Positions 1 to 6,676 of a stretch of 10,466 nucleotides of DNA are shown one piece after another (the first letter of the stretch is position 1; every line of letters starts with the position of its first letter). Location of the stretch: NCBI GenBank assembly GCA_003222855.1, contig QHXH01000408.1:1-10466 (forward strand). Direction: 5' to 3'. This stretch comes from Acidobacteriota bacterium. GTDB lineage: Bacteria > Acidobacteriota > Blastocatellia > Pyrinomonadales > Pyrinomonadaceae. A model generated the notes under the pieces. The model made no database searches. It worked only from the letters and a program-made list of their open reading frames with translations, and was not told the origin of the DNA. A program made the position numbers and the translations under genes.

Positions 1-383
1 ACGCTATCGACATCCTTATCGCCACGCCCCGACAAGTTCACGATTGCGATTTCATCGCTCTTCATCGCGCGCGCAACTTTCAAGGCATGCGCCACAGCGT
101 GAGCGGACTCCAGGGCGGGAATGATTCCTTCCAACTTCGAGAGCGTCTGAAAAGCGTCAAGCGCTTCATCATCAGAAACAGACGTATAGAGCACTCGACC
201 TTCATCGTGCAGGAACGCGTGCTCTGGTCCAATAGAAGGATAATCAAGGCCCGCCGAGATCGAATGCGTCGTCGCGATCTGTCCGCGCTCATCCTGCAGG
301 ACATAACTCATCGTGCCTTGCAAAACCCCGGGGTGACCGCCGCCGTTCGCGTTGAACCTTGCGGCATGTTGGCCCAAACCACC
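1..383 (-). pseudogene. trpB: tryptophan synthase beta chain, C-terminal part (frame-shifted, cut by window edge)
   Basis: This is the 3' portion of trpB, read in a different frame from the 5' portion. It resumes near base 380 with GGLGQHAARF and continues through HPGVLQGTMSYVLQD, HSISAGLDYPSIGPEHAFL, the EGIIPALESAHA block and the phosphate-binding-loop end NLSGRGDKD, still open at base 1. All of these are typical TrpB C-terminal blocks, in the right order and without further interruption. Known family role: the PLP enzyme joining indole and serine to make tryptophan, as an alpha2beta2 complex with TrpA. Because the frame differs from the N-terminal part, the full protein cannot be made from this sequence as written. 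A trpA gene would be expected beyond the left edge, but that is not visible. Confidence 0.85.
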
Positions 384-1113
384 CGATCGAATTCGATCCG
401 CCGCCGACGCAGGCGATCAAACAATCGGGCAGGCGCTTCTCTTTCTCGGTGATCTGTGCGCGGGCTTCGGTGCCGATCACGCTTTGAAAATCGCGCACCA
501 TCAAAGGGTACGGATGCGGGCCCAACGCGCTCCCCAGCAGATAATAAGTCTCGGCAACATTCGTCACCCAATCACGCAGCGCTTCGTTGATCGCATCCTT
601 CAAGGTTCGCGATCCCGAATCAACTTCGCGCACTTCCGCGCCGAGCAACTGCATGCGAAAGACATTCAACGCCTGGCGCCGCATGTCTTCCGCTCCCATG
701 TAAACGACGCACTGCAAACCAAACAACGCGCACACCGTCGCCGTCGCCACGCCGTGCTGACCTGCCCCGGTCTCAGCGATGATGCGGCGCTTTTTCATGC
801 GTTGGGCCAACAGGATCTGACCCAGAGCGTTATTGATTTTGTGCGCGCCGGTGTGCAGAAGATCTTCGCGCTTGAGATAGATACGTCCGCCGCCGCAATG
901 CTCAGTCAGACGCTTTGCGAGGAAGAGCGGAGTCGGCCGCCCCGCATAATCTCGCAGCAACTGATCGAGTTCGTTTCGAAAGCTTTGATCCGCCCGCGCG
1001 GCTTCGTAGGCCGCCGTCAGCTCTTCCAGCGGCGCCATCAAAGTCTCGGGCACGAAGCGGCCGCCATAACGGCCCCAATGGCCCAGCGAATCAGGTTGGG
1101 TGATTGGCTTCAC
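289..1113 (-). pseudogene. trpB: tryptophan synthase beta chain, N-terminal part (interrupted by internal deletion)
   Basis: The frame starts at a GTG (1111-1113) giving MKPITQPDSLGHWGRYGGRF, a normal TrpB N-terminus, so I accept that start; no clear Shine-Dalgarno sequence precedes it. Residues 87-96 (HTGAHKINNA) hold the PLP lysine K92, ETGAGQHG at 114-121 is the indole/serine pocket, and GGGSN at 237-241 binds PLP phosphate. Homology stops after SNSIG (residue 244, base about 382). The next roughly 30 residues (WFGPTCRKVQRERRR and on) are unlike TrpB and end at 289. The correct sequence resumes in another frame about 20-25 codons too late, so an internal segment of very roughly 70 nt, not a multiple of three, is missing. 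As written, the product lacks its C-terminal third. It is the last gene of the minus-strand run, separated from lptA by 71 nt filled by a paired hairpin repeat. Confidence 0.88.
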
Positions 1114-1118
1114 AGTTT

Positions 1119-1173
1119 AGAGTTCAAGCTTTAGCTTGCGATCTGAAAAAGAGCAACCTAAAGGTTGAACTCT
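1119..1173. repeat. paired REP-like element (two inverted GAGTT hairpin half-elements)
   Basis: Two 19-nt half-elements face each other: GAGTTCAAGCTTTAGCTTG at 1120-1138, and on the opposite strand GAGTTCAACCTTTAGGTTG at 1172-1154. Each has a GAGTT head, a 5-bp stem and a TTTA loop. The 21-nt arms 1119-1139 and 1153-1173 pair with only two mismatches around a 13-nt loop, so one large or two small hairpins can form. It nearly fills the 71-nt gap between the lptA-like gene and trpB. On the minus strand the first small hairpin is followed three bases later by TTTTT, so weak terminator activity is possible. The same architecture with different stem bases recurs at 5425-5483. Confidence 0.8.
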
Positions 1174-1184
1174 GAACGCCTGAA

Positions 1185-2663
1185 CTATGGCTTGGTAATC
1201 TTATGCGTCGAATGCACGCGGCCCGGTGATTGTGATCCGCGCGTGTCATCGACGACGACGCGATTCTCACGGCGATACATCGTCAGACGATTGCCGTCGG
1301 TCGTTCCCTGTTCAGCATCTTCGACGTGGGCCGGATTGCCGGTCAGCACCGCAACCTCGTCAGCGGTCGTGTATCGGCACCAATCGCCCGTTCCACGTCG
1401 ACCCGGCTGAACAATCGTCACAGTGCGTTGCGAAATTGTTCGCTCAACTTCATTCACGTCCTTCTGTAAATAAACGTCAGCGACGCCGGAAGTCATGCGA
1501 TCGGTTCCCTGCTTGATATCAACGTTGTTCTCGTAGTGCAGCAGGCGCTCAGGATCCGAATAACGCATGAATTCAGCAGTCGCAAACACGGGTACGACCG
1601 TGGTCGAGTTCCCCGTTTTTTGCTTCGCTTGATAAAGCGCGCTCTGCACATGGCCCCAGGTTTCCATCCGCTTCTCTTCGCGATACAGGGTCAAAGAATC
1701 GCCGCGCACATAATTGTCGTCCTGCCACATCCGCGCTGAGCCGGAATAGACTGCGCGGCCGGAATCATGATCAATCTCAGCGCGATCGCCGGAGATATAG
1801 ACCGGACTCTTCACTTTCCGAAACGGAGCCGCGCCGTTCGTTTGTTCCTGACTGTAATAGGTCGTCTGCACCTTTCCACGACAGACCGACACGTGCGTCG
1901 CGTTGTTTGAATCGATCTCGACAGCTTTGGTGCGCGCGCGCGAATCCCAAACAGTTGGATCGCCACCCCGCAGGCGAACCGTTTCATCGCCAGCCGTGTA
2001 CGAGATCGCGTTCGCAGTACCGTTGCGGTCGAGTTCGTTGAACTTTGCCTCGCCCGTCGCATCAACTCGATCGACATCCTGCGTTTCACGCACAAAGACG
2101 GCGGCCAGCTTTTGCGCTGTTATCGTTTGGATCCCCCGTTTGTCGGTCGGTTGAAAAGGATCGAAGACTGCCTTCGCGCCGCCGGTGGCTGTGCAGTTAC
2201 GCGCAATGTTTCCACTTTCAAAAAAGTCGCAGTCAAAGCGCGGGCCGGTCAGCGTCTTACGATCGTTCTTCGCAGTTTTCTGCACCGGCTCAACATAGAG
2301 CTCCGCATTCCCAACTGCTTCAGCCCTTTCCAGATCTTTGCCGTTGACACGCCAATCCATCTTGATCGCGTCCGCAGTCAGACGCTTGCTCGCGGCGCGT
2401 GGATCGTTCGCTCGCGATTTCGGCGCCGACAGGTTTGCGACGGAGCGGCCATCGGTGCGCATCTCTTTCAACAGACTCTGATCGCCTTGCGCCTGAAAAT
2501 CGATCGTCAGGACGTTAGCCCCGGTGAGCTGTACATCCGAATCAGCATTCAAAGTTTGGGCCCGAATGTCACGCGATCCGTAAGCCTTCTGTAGACGCTG
2601 ATCGCTGTCGAGAAAGAAATCCATGTCGACGGCGTGAGCTTCCGCGGCGTGACCCACATCCAT
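1185..2663 (-). CDS. lptA: OstA/LptA-like LPS transport protein, C-terminal part of a split lptC-lptA gene
   Basis: This 492-residue frame is rich in alternating polar/hydrophobic beta-strand repeats typical of the OstA (LptA/LptD N-terminal) fold. The clearest examples are around residues 290-350, with ISGDRAEIDHDSGRAVYSG, NYVRGDSLTLY and METWGHVQSA, and near the C-terminus (ADEVAVLTGNPAHV, GNRLTMYRREN). In the family these beta-jellyroll repeats form the periplasmic bridge carrying lipopolysaccharide to the outer membrane. The frame has no signal peptide: its first residues (MDVGHAAEAHAVDMDFFLD) read as the middle of an OstA repeat that starts in the upstream lptC frame, overlapping by 115 nt. 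I therefore infer that 1185-3502 was one gene of about 770 residues, broken by a frameshift at about 2655-2665. The ATG at 2661-2663 is the first possible internal start, but there is no evidence that it is used. The stop lies 71 nt before trpB. Confidence 0.75.
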   Translation of the reverse strand: MDVGHAAEAHAVDMDFFLDSDQRLQKAYGSRDIRAQTLNADSDVQLTGANVLTIDFQAQGDQSLLKEMRTDGRSVANLSAPKSRANDPRAASKRLTADAIKMDWRVNGKDLERAEAVGNAELYVEPVQKTAKNDRKTLTGPRFDCDFFESGNIARNCTATGGAKAVFDPFQPTDKRGIQTITAQKLAAVFVRETQDVDRVDATGEAKFNELDRNGTANAISYTAGDETVRLRGGDPTVWDSRARTKAVEIDSNNATHVSVCRGKVQTTYYSQEQTNGAAPFRKVKSPVYISGDRAEIDHDSGRAVYSGSARMWQDDNYVRGDSLTLYREEKRMETWGHVQSALYQAKQKTGNSTTVVPVFATAEFMRYSDPERLLHYENNVDIKQGTDRMTSGVADVYLQKDVNEVERTISQRTVTIVQPGRRGTGDWCRYTTADEVAVLTGNPAHVEDAEQGTTDGNRLTMYRRENRVVVDDTRGSQSPGRVHSTHKITKP

Positions 2664-3502
2664 CGAGAGTTGCCGCGCATCTCGATCTTCTCGAGCTTAT
2701 TCTTATCATTAAGAATTGCGGTGAGCGTGTCGCCGCTCATGATGTCCTGTTCCTGCTCAGCAGTCGCGCCGCCCGAAAATGTCAGCCGCATCGTCGATTG
2801 CTCAAACACGGCCTGGGCTGAATGAATGTTCACCGGCTTGGCGCGCGCACCTTTCAACGGCTTCGCATCTTTTTTCTTCTCGGTGAATTCTTCCGGCGCT
2901 ATCGTGACGGCGACAGCACTCTTCAATTCCAGACGCTTCTTTTCATTATCAACCAGGGCCCCCGTCGCCTGGCCGGAAACGTGGTCGCGTTCGAAAGTTA
3001 CGGGCGCTGACGTTTCGCCGACTTTCGTGTCCTGATTGTACTGAAGCGACTCAGTCTTGACCTTCAAAGCATCGTGCGTTTCGATTTGCACGTTCCCATT
3101 GCACTGCAGAATGCCGGTTTTCTGATCGTAAAGAGCGCGATCGGCGACGTACTGATCGGGTTTGTCACCCGTCGCGGGAAAAACCTGCGCGTTGATTTGC
3201 TCGAGCTCATGATGGCCGTCGGAGTAGGTCACATCGCGCGCTGCGCGCAGCCACAAATACAACCTGTCATTCTTCGTTATGCGCTGCTCATAGCCGGTGG
3301 TGACCGCGACGATTTCTTTGGAAAGCTCAGGCGTTTCTGACTTGAGACGAAACGGCGTGTTGTTGCGCATCTTGTAATAAGACACGCCAACAAAAATCCC
3401 GCCGCCAATCAGCAGAAACAGGGCCAGGCCGCGCGCGATCGCCGGCACGCGCGCGCGCAAGTCAACGGCGGTGATTCGCTTTTTCCCGGTTACTGCCTGC
3501 AT
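2549..3502 (-). CDS. lptC: LptC-type LPS export protein, N-terminal part of a split lptC-lptA gene
   Basis: The frame opens with a basic N-terminus and a single membrane anchor (about residues 23-43, ARGLALFLLIGGGIFVGVSY), then YKMRNNTP and a long periplasmic beta-rich region. This is the layout of LptC, the inner-membrane protein that passes lipopolysaccharide from the LptBFG transporter to LptA. Recognisable repeats include DRALYDQKTGILQCNGNV (about 120-137), LKVKTESLQYNQD and the OstA-like SAQAVFEQSTMRLTFSGGA followed by IMSGDTLTAILND. Homology holds to residue about 280 (KIEMRGNSR). The remaining 37 residues (WMWVTPRKLTPSTW and on) look like out-of-frame translation, while the natural continuation is in the frame 1185-2663. 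The ATG at 3500-3502 has no obvious Shine-Dalgarno sequence, and a long inverted repeat (3515-3600) lies 12 nt upstream. LptC alone is usually near 190 residues, so a fused LptC-LptA-like protein is the better model. Confidence 0.72.
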   Translation of the reverse strand: MQAVTGKKRITAVDLRARVPAIARGLALFLLIGGGIFVGVSYYKMRNNTPFRLKSETPELSKEIVAVTTGYEQRITKNDRLYLWLRAARDVTYSDGHHELEQINAQVFPATGDKPDQYVADRALYDQKTGILQCNGNVQIETHDALKVKTESLQYNQDTKVGETSAPVTFERDHVSGQATGALVDNEKKRLELKSAVAVTIAPEEFTEKKKDAKPLKGARAKPVNIHSAQAVFEQSTMRLTFSGGATAEQEQDIMSGDTLTAILNDKNKLEKIEMRGNSRWMWVTPRKLTPSTWISFSTAISVYRRLTDRVTFGPKL

Positions 3503-3514
3503 AGAATCAACAGA

Positions 3515-3600
3515 GCTTAGATTTTAGCGCTTAGTGCCTGGTGTTTAGCATGTCAATTCAACTTACAATCGATCCAAGCTCTAAGCTCTAAAATCTAAGC
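3515..3600. repeat. long inverted repeat between lptC and recJ
   Basis: GCTTAGATTTTAGCGCTTAG (3515-3534) is the inverted copy of 3581-3600 with two mismatches in 20, separated by 46 nt. The right arm overlaps the recJ TAG stop (3595-3597), and the left arm ends 12 nt before the lptC start. In the minus-strand transcript it would form a stem-loop between the two genes. There is no U-tract after it, so it is not a canonical intrinsic terminator. It lacks the GAGTT half-element seen at 1119 and 5425. Confidence 0.7.
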
Positions 3601-5340
3601 CCCAACTACTTTCATGTCCTTAACATTCAACTGCAACCGAATGTCGCCCTGGTAACGGTTCGCTTCAAAGTCATACGCCAAATCGATGCGCTGATTCATC
3701 CGTGGTGTTGCTTCGACCTCTTCGACTCCGCGCCACCAAATTGCTTCGAAGGGTCGATTGTCGTCCCCGGCAACGCGCATCTTGAGATGCTGCTCCTTCA
3801 GGATCTGCGGTTCGTTCATAACCCGCCAGCCACGCGTAATAAAGACCGGGCGCGGGTTTCCCGCGCCAAACGGCTCGAGCGCACCCAGGTCCTGCGAAAG
3901 CTGAAATCCGAGATCCCTGGGCGTAAGCTCGGCGTCGATGTAAAGCGCCGGAATCAAATCATCTTCAGTCAAACATGAGGCCGCGTGTTCATTCAAGCGG
4001 CGGCGAAATTCTGCGATGCGATCGCGGCGGATAGAGAGGCCGGCCGCATGCGAGTGGCCTCCGAATTTCTCCAGCAAGTCGCGGCAGGCAGTCAATCCAT
4101 CGAAGAGATGATAAGCCTCGATGCTCCGCGCGGAACCATGTCCAATCTCGCCATCGAGAGAGATGACCACGCACGGCCGGTTCAGGCGCTCAGCAATCTT
4201 TGATGCAGCCAGGCCGATAACACCGCGATGCCAACCGTCGCCGGCAATCACCGCGGCGTGCGTCTGTGATTCACGATCGGCTCCGCTCTCAAATTCTTCA
4301 ACGGCTCGATTAAAGATCTCGCGTTGCGCTTCCATCCGCTCGCGATTGCGCGTATCTAAATGTTCGGCCAGCCGGCGCGCTTCTTCCTTTTCTTTCACGT
4401 CGAACAGCTCGACCACCGCACGGGCTGCGTCCATGCGGCCGGCGGCATTAATCCTGGGACCAATGCGAAAGCCGAGATCGTAAGCAGTCATCTCGCCGTC
4501 GTCACCGCAACCTGCGATATCGATTAGCGCACGCAACCCGTGATTCCGTGCGCGCGGCAGATCAGAAAGTCCGAGCGCGACGATGGCGCGATTCTCGCCG
4601 ACAAGCTTCGCGACGTCCGCAACGGTGCCAATCGCAACCATCTTCAAAAAACCCGGCACTTGCGCTTCGCGGTCCCGCCGGCGAAACAAGGCATGGATCA
4701 ATTTGAAGGCGACGCCGACGCCGGCCAGATTCTTGTCTGGATACTCACAGCCGCGCTGATTCGGATTCAGCACTGCCAGCGCAGGCGGCGCGCCTTCCTC
4801 CTTATCCGGCAGATGATGGTCAGTGACGATGATGTCGAGGCCATTTGTGCGCGCCCAATTAAGCGGTTCGTGCGCGGTGATGCCGCAGTCAACACTGACG
4901 ACCAGTTTGTATCCTTCAGCGGCAGCTTTTTCGAGCGCTTCCTGCCGAATGCCGTAACCTTCGGTGAAGCGATGCGGGACGTGATAACCCGCCGTGGCGC
5001 CCAACATTCTCAGTGCCCGCAACAAAACGGCGGTGCCGGTCGTTCCGTCGACGTCGTAATCTCCATAAATCAGAATTGGTTCCCGGCGATCGATCGCCTG
5101 CACCAAACGCGCGACGGCGTCAGACATACCGCGCATCAGAAATGGATCGTGCAGCTGATCGAGCGAGGGGTTGAGGAACGATCGCGCTGACTCGGCATCT
5201 TCATGACCGCGAGCAATCAGCAAATCAGCGACAATCGGTGAGACGCCCACAGTTGCAGCGAGCTGCGCCGCCCGCGAATGGTCAGGCTCACGCACAATCC
5301 ATTTCCTGCTTTTCTTTTTGGGGGAAGGCGCGGCAGTCAT
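3595..5340 (-). CDS. recJ: single-stranded-DNA-specific exonuclease RecJ
   Basis: This is an intact 581-residue protein of normal length for RecJ, the 5'-3' single-strand exonuclease used in RecF-pathway recombination, mismatch repair and base excision repair in the cytoplasm. The DHH-superfamily metal-binding motifs are present in order: YGDYDVDGT (92-100), SVDCGIT (149-154), TDHH (173-176) and GTVADV (238-243). GPRINAAGR follows at 294-302. The DHHA1 part contains GWHRGVIGLAASKIAERL (about 369-386) and the GGHSHAAG loop (427-434). The C-terminal OB-like domain includes LGALEPFGAGNPRPVF. The ATG at 5338-5340 opens a basic, poorly conserved tail (PSPKKKSRKW) before the conserved region; no clear Shine-Dalgarno sequence is seen. 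It is 178 nt downstream of uppP and 92 nt upstream of lptC, both gaps containing inverted repeats. No defect is visible in any catalytic motif. Confidence 0.97.
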   Translation of the reverse strand: MTAAPSPKKKSRKWIVREPDHSRAAQLAATVGVSPIVADLLIARGHEDAESARSFLNPSLDQLHDPFLMRGMSDAVARLVQAIDRREPILIYGDYDVDGTTGTAVLLRALRMLGATAGYHVPHRFTEGYGIRQEALEKAAAEGYKLVVSVDCGITAHEPLNWARTNGLDIIVTDHHLPDKEEGAPPALAVLNPNQRGCEYPDKNLAGVGVAFKLIHALFRRRDREAQVPGFLKMVAIGTVADVAKLVGENRAIVALGLSDLPRARNHGLRALIDIAGCGDDGEMTAYDLGFRIGPRINAAGRMDAARAVVELFDVKEKEEARRLAEHLDTRNRERMEAQREIFNRAVEEFESGADRESQTHAAVIAGDGWHRGVIGLAASKIAERLNRPCVVISLDGEIGHGSARSIEAYHLFDGLTACRDLLEKFGGHSHAAGLSIRRDRIAEFRRRLNEHAASCLTEDDLIPALYIDAELTPRDLGFQLSQDLGALEPFGAGNPRPVFITRGWRVMNEPQILKEQHLKMRVAGDDNRPFEAIWWRGVEEVEATPRMNQRIDLAYDFEANRYQGDIRLQLNVKDMKVVGA

Positions 5341-5416
5341 GATTGGGAGTTTACTTGTTGTGAAGGTTAAGAGCTAATCTTGGAGTGCGCCTGCAGAGCA
5401 AAGCGGCGACGGCGCT

Positions 5417-5492
5417 TTTGTTTGGAGTTCCGCGTTTACGCGGCGTTGTCGGTTTGTCGAATGGCCGCCTGAAGGCGGATCTCAGAAACAAA
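5417..5492. repeat. paired REP-like element (GAGTT half-elements, GC-rich stems)
   Basis: The half-elements are GAGTTCCGCGTTTACGCGG (5425-5443) and, on the other strand, GAGATCCGCCTTCAGGCGG (5483-5465). Each is a 5-nt head, a 5-bp stem (CCGCG/CGCGG or CCGCC/GGCGG) and a TTTA or TTCA loop. An outer 7-bp clamp, TTTGTTT (5417-5423) with AAACAAA (5486-5492), closes the whole structure. It lies between the uppP stop (5519) and the recJ start (5340). It has the same plan as 1119-1173, with entirely different stem bases that still pair, which argues for selection on structure. Confidence 0.8.
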
Positions 5493-5518
5493 ACCGTCAC
5501 AGTCCGCTGATGCGCCCG

Positions 5519-6289
5519 CTAAATAACAAGAAAACGCAGCAGAAACCAGATCGAAGCGTAACCAACAATCCCCGAAACCAGCGTGCCGACCGCGAGGGTC
5601 GTCAAACTGCCCGGCGGCAATTTATGCACCGCCTCTTTCAATTCGAGCAGTCCGCTCGCGGCTATGGCTGGAATCGAGAGCAAAAAAGAAAATCGCGCGG
5701 CAGTTTCGCGCGCTTCACCTACGAACAAACCACCCATGATCGTCGAGCCGGAACGGCTGGATCCCGGAATCAACGCCAGGCACTGCGCAAATCCCATGGC
5801 CAAGGCGTCTTTCAAGCCGAGATCCTCCATCGTTCGCTGCTTGCGTGCGACGAGTTCCGCAATTGCCAGCAACACCGCAATGATTACCATCATCGTGGCA
5901 ATCACCCAAAGATTTTTTGTGAAGGTACCTTCGATCTGCTTTTTGAAAAGCAAACCAACTACGGCGACCGGGATTGATCCGATAATGACCAACCAGCCGA
6001 GCAACGCTTCATGCGACAACTGCGCGCCGCTCTTCCCGCCACGCGAAATCAATGCCAGGTGATCGCGCACGAACGCGACCGAGATACTCCAAATGTCGCC
6101 GGCAAAATAGAAAAGAACCGCGATTAAGGTCCCTAACTGGATCACGGCGATCGACGCCGTCAACTGGGCCGGTGTCAGCGTCAAAGACATTACGCGACTG
6201 GCGAGGACCAGATGTGCCGTTGAACTAATTGGAATGAATTCTGTCAGGCCCTGGACGATGCCGAGTAGAATTGCCTGTAGCAGGGTCAT
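5519..6289 (-). CDS. uppP: undecaprenyl-diphosphatase UppP (BacA), C-terminally short
   Basis: This is an integral membrane enzyme that removes a phosphate from undecaprenyl diphosphate so the lipid carrier can be reused for peptidoglycan and O-antigen synthesis. Family motifs are clear: the glutamate-rich motif QGLTEFIPISSTAH (13-26, with E17 and the SST run) and the catalytic arginine motif PGSSRSGSTI (175-184, R179). Many hydrophobic helices alternate as expected. The protein ends at 256 residues with SIWFLLRFLVI. E. coli UppP (273) continues with a further helix containing a conserved Tyr-Arg pair, and I find no equivalent in any downstream frame. The last transmembrane helix therefore seems to be missing, with a REP-like repeat about 30 nt beyond the stop. 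Activity may or may not survive. The ATG at 6287-6289 is well placed at MTLLQAILLGIVQG. An inverted repeat ends 11 nt upstream. Confidence 0.93.
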   Translation of the reverse strand: MTLLQAILLGIVQGLTEFIPISSTAHLVLASRVMSLTLTPAQLTASIAVIQLGTLIAVLFYFAGDIWSISVAFVRDHLALISRGGKSGAQLSHEALLGWLVIIGSIPVAVVGLLFKKQIEGTFTKNLWVIATMMVIIAVLLAIAELVARKQRTMEDLGLKDALAMGFAQCLALIPGSSRSGSTIMGGLFVGEARETAARFSFLLSIPAIAASGLLELKEAVHKLPPGSLTTLAVGTLVSGIVGYASIWFLLRFLVI

Positions 6290-6300
6290 TTGCGATTTTT

Positions 6301-6385
6301 GATTTTAGATTTGCGATTTTGATTTGAAGAGCTCAAGCGAACGGCGAGTATCACACCGTCGATCTGAAATCGCAAATCTAAAATC
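6301..6385. repeat. perfect 19-bp AT-rich inverted repeat between SDR pseudogene and uppP
   Basis: GATTTTAGATTTGCGATTT (6301-6319) is perfectly complementary to 6367-6385, with a 47-nt loop. In the minus-strand transcript the stem would end about 11 nt before the uppP ATG, close enough to affect ribosome access. The motif TTTGCGATTTT is also present in direct orientation at 6290-6299, just before the uppP start. There is no terminator-like U-tract. It shares only the short word GATTTTAG with the repeat at 3515-3600. Confidence 0.75.
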
Positions 6386-6397
6386 GAACGCTTTTCT

Positions 6398-6676
6398 TTA
6401 TTCTCTGAATGAGTTCCGCCGGGAAATCCAGTCGTACATAAAATTCGGCATTATCAGGCCAGCGCGAACAATCGTTGCCAGTTGCCACGGGAATGCATAC
6501 GACTTTTTCCGCTTTTCAATTGTCCGGATCATTTTTCCCACAGCGTAATCGAGTTCCATCAGAAATGGCATCTTCGCTTTTCGACCAGCTGTCAAGGGAG
6601 TTTTTATAAATCCCGGATGAATGATGGTGACATCAATCCCACTGCCAATGAGGTCAATCCTCACACTCTCAAAAAA
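6398..6676 (-). pseudogene. short-chain dehydrogenase, C-terminal fragment (decayed tandem copy)
   Basis: This is the 3' remnant of an SDR gene. It resumes as FFESVRIDLIGSGIDVTII, HPGFIKTP, then IEKRKKSYAFPWQLATI and MYDWISRRNSFRE before the TAA. These blocks match the intact neighbour at 7410-8174 nearly residue for residue (for example IEKRKK.Y.FPWQLATI.RA and MYDWI..RNSFR). It is one frame away from the N-terminal fragment, and the junction is an eight-adenine run (6671-6678, T8 on the coding strand). The frame stays open a little further upstream to 6748, but that stretch is unlike any SDR. The fragment keeps the PG motif region and the C-terminal substrate loop, but has no cofactor-binding part. 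Confidence 0.85.

Noticed and set aside
352..1134. 260-codon plus-strand open frame opposite trpB
   Set aside because: It lies entirely on the antisense strand of trpB, has arginine/histidine-rich low-quality composition and no recognisable motif; a shadow of a GC-rich coding region.
2112..2594. 160-codon plus-strand open frame opposite the lptA-like gene
   Set aside because: No domain or membrane signal; explained as a shadow of the minus-strand gene.
1185..3502. A standard two-gene lptC then lptA operon with overlapping ends
   Set aside because: The second frame has no signal peptide and begins in mid-repeat, and the first frame's final 37 residues are unlike Lpt proteins; one frame-shifted gene fits better.
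4540..5190. 216-codon plus-strand open frame opposite recJ
   Set aside because: Antisense to the RecJ catalytic motifs; the long open frame follows from codon bias in recJ.
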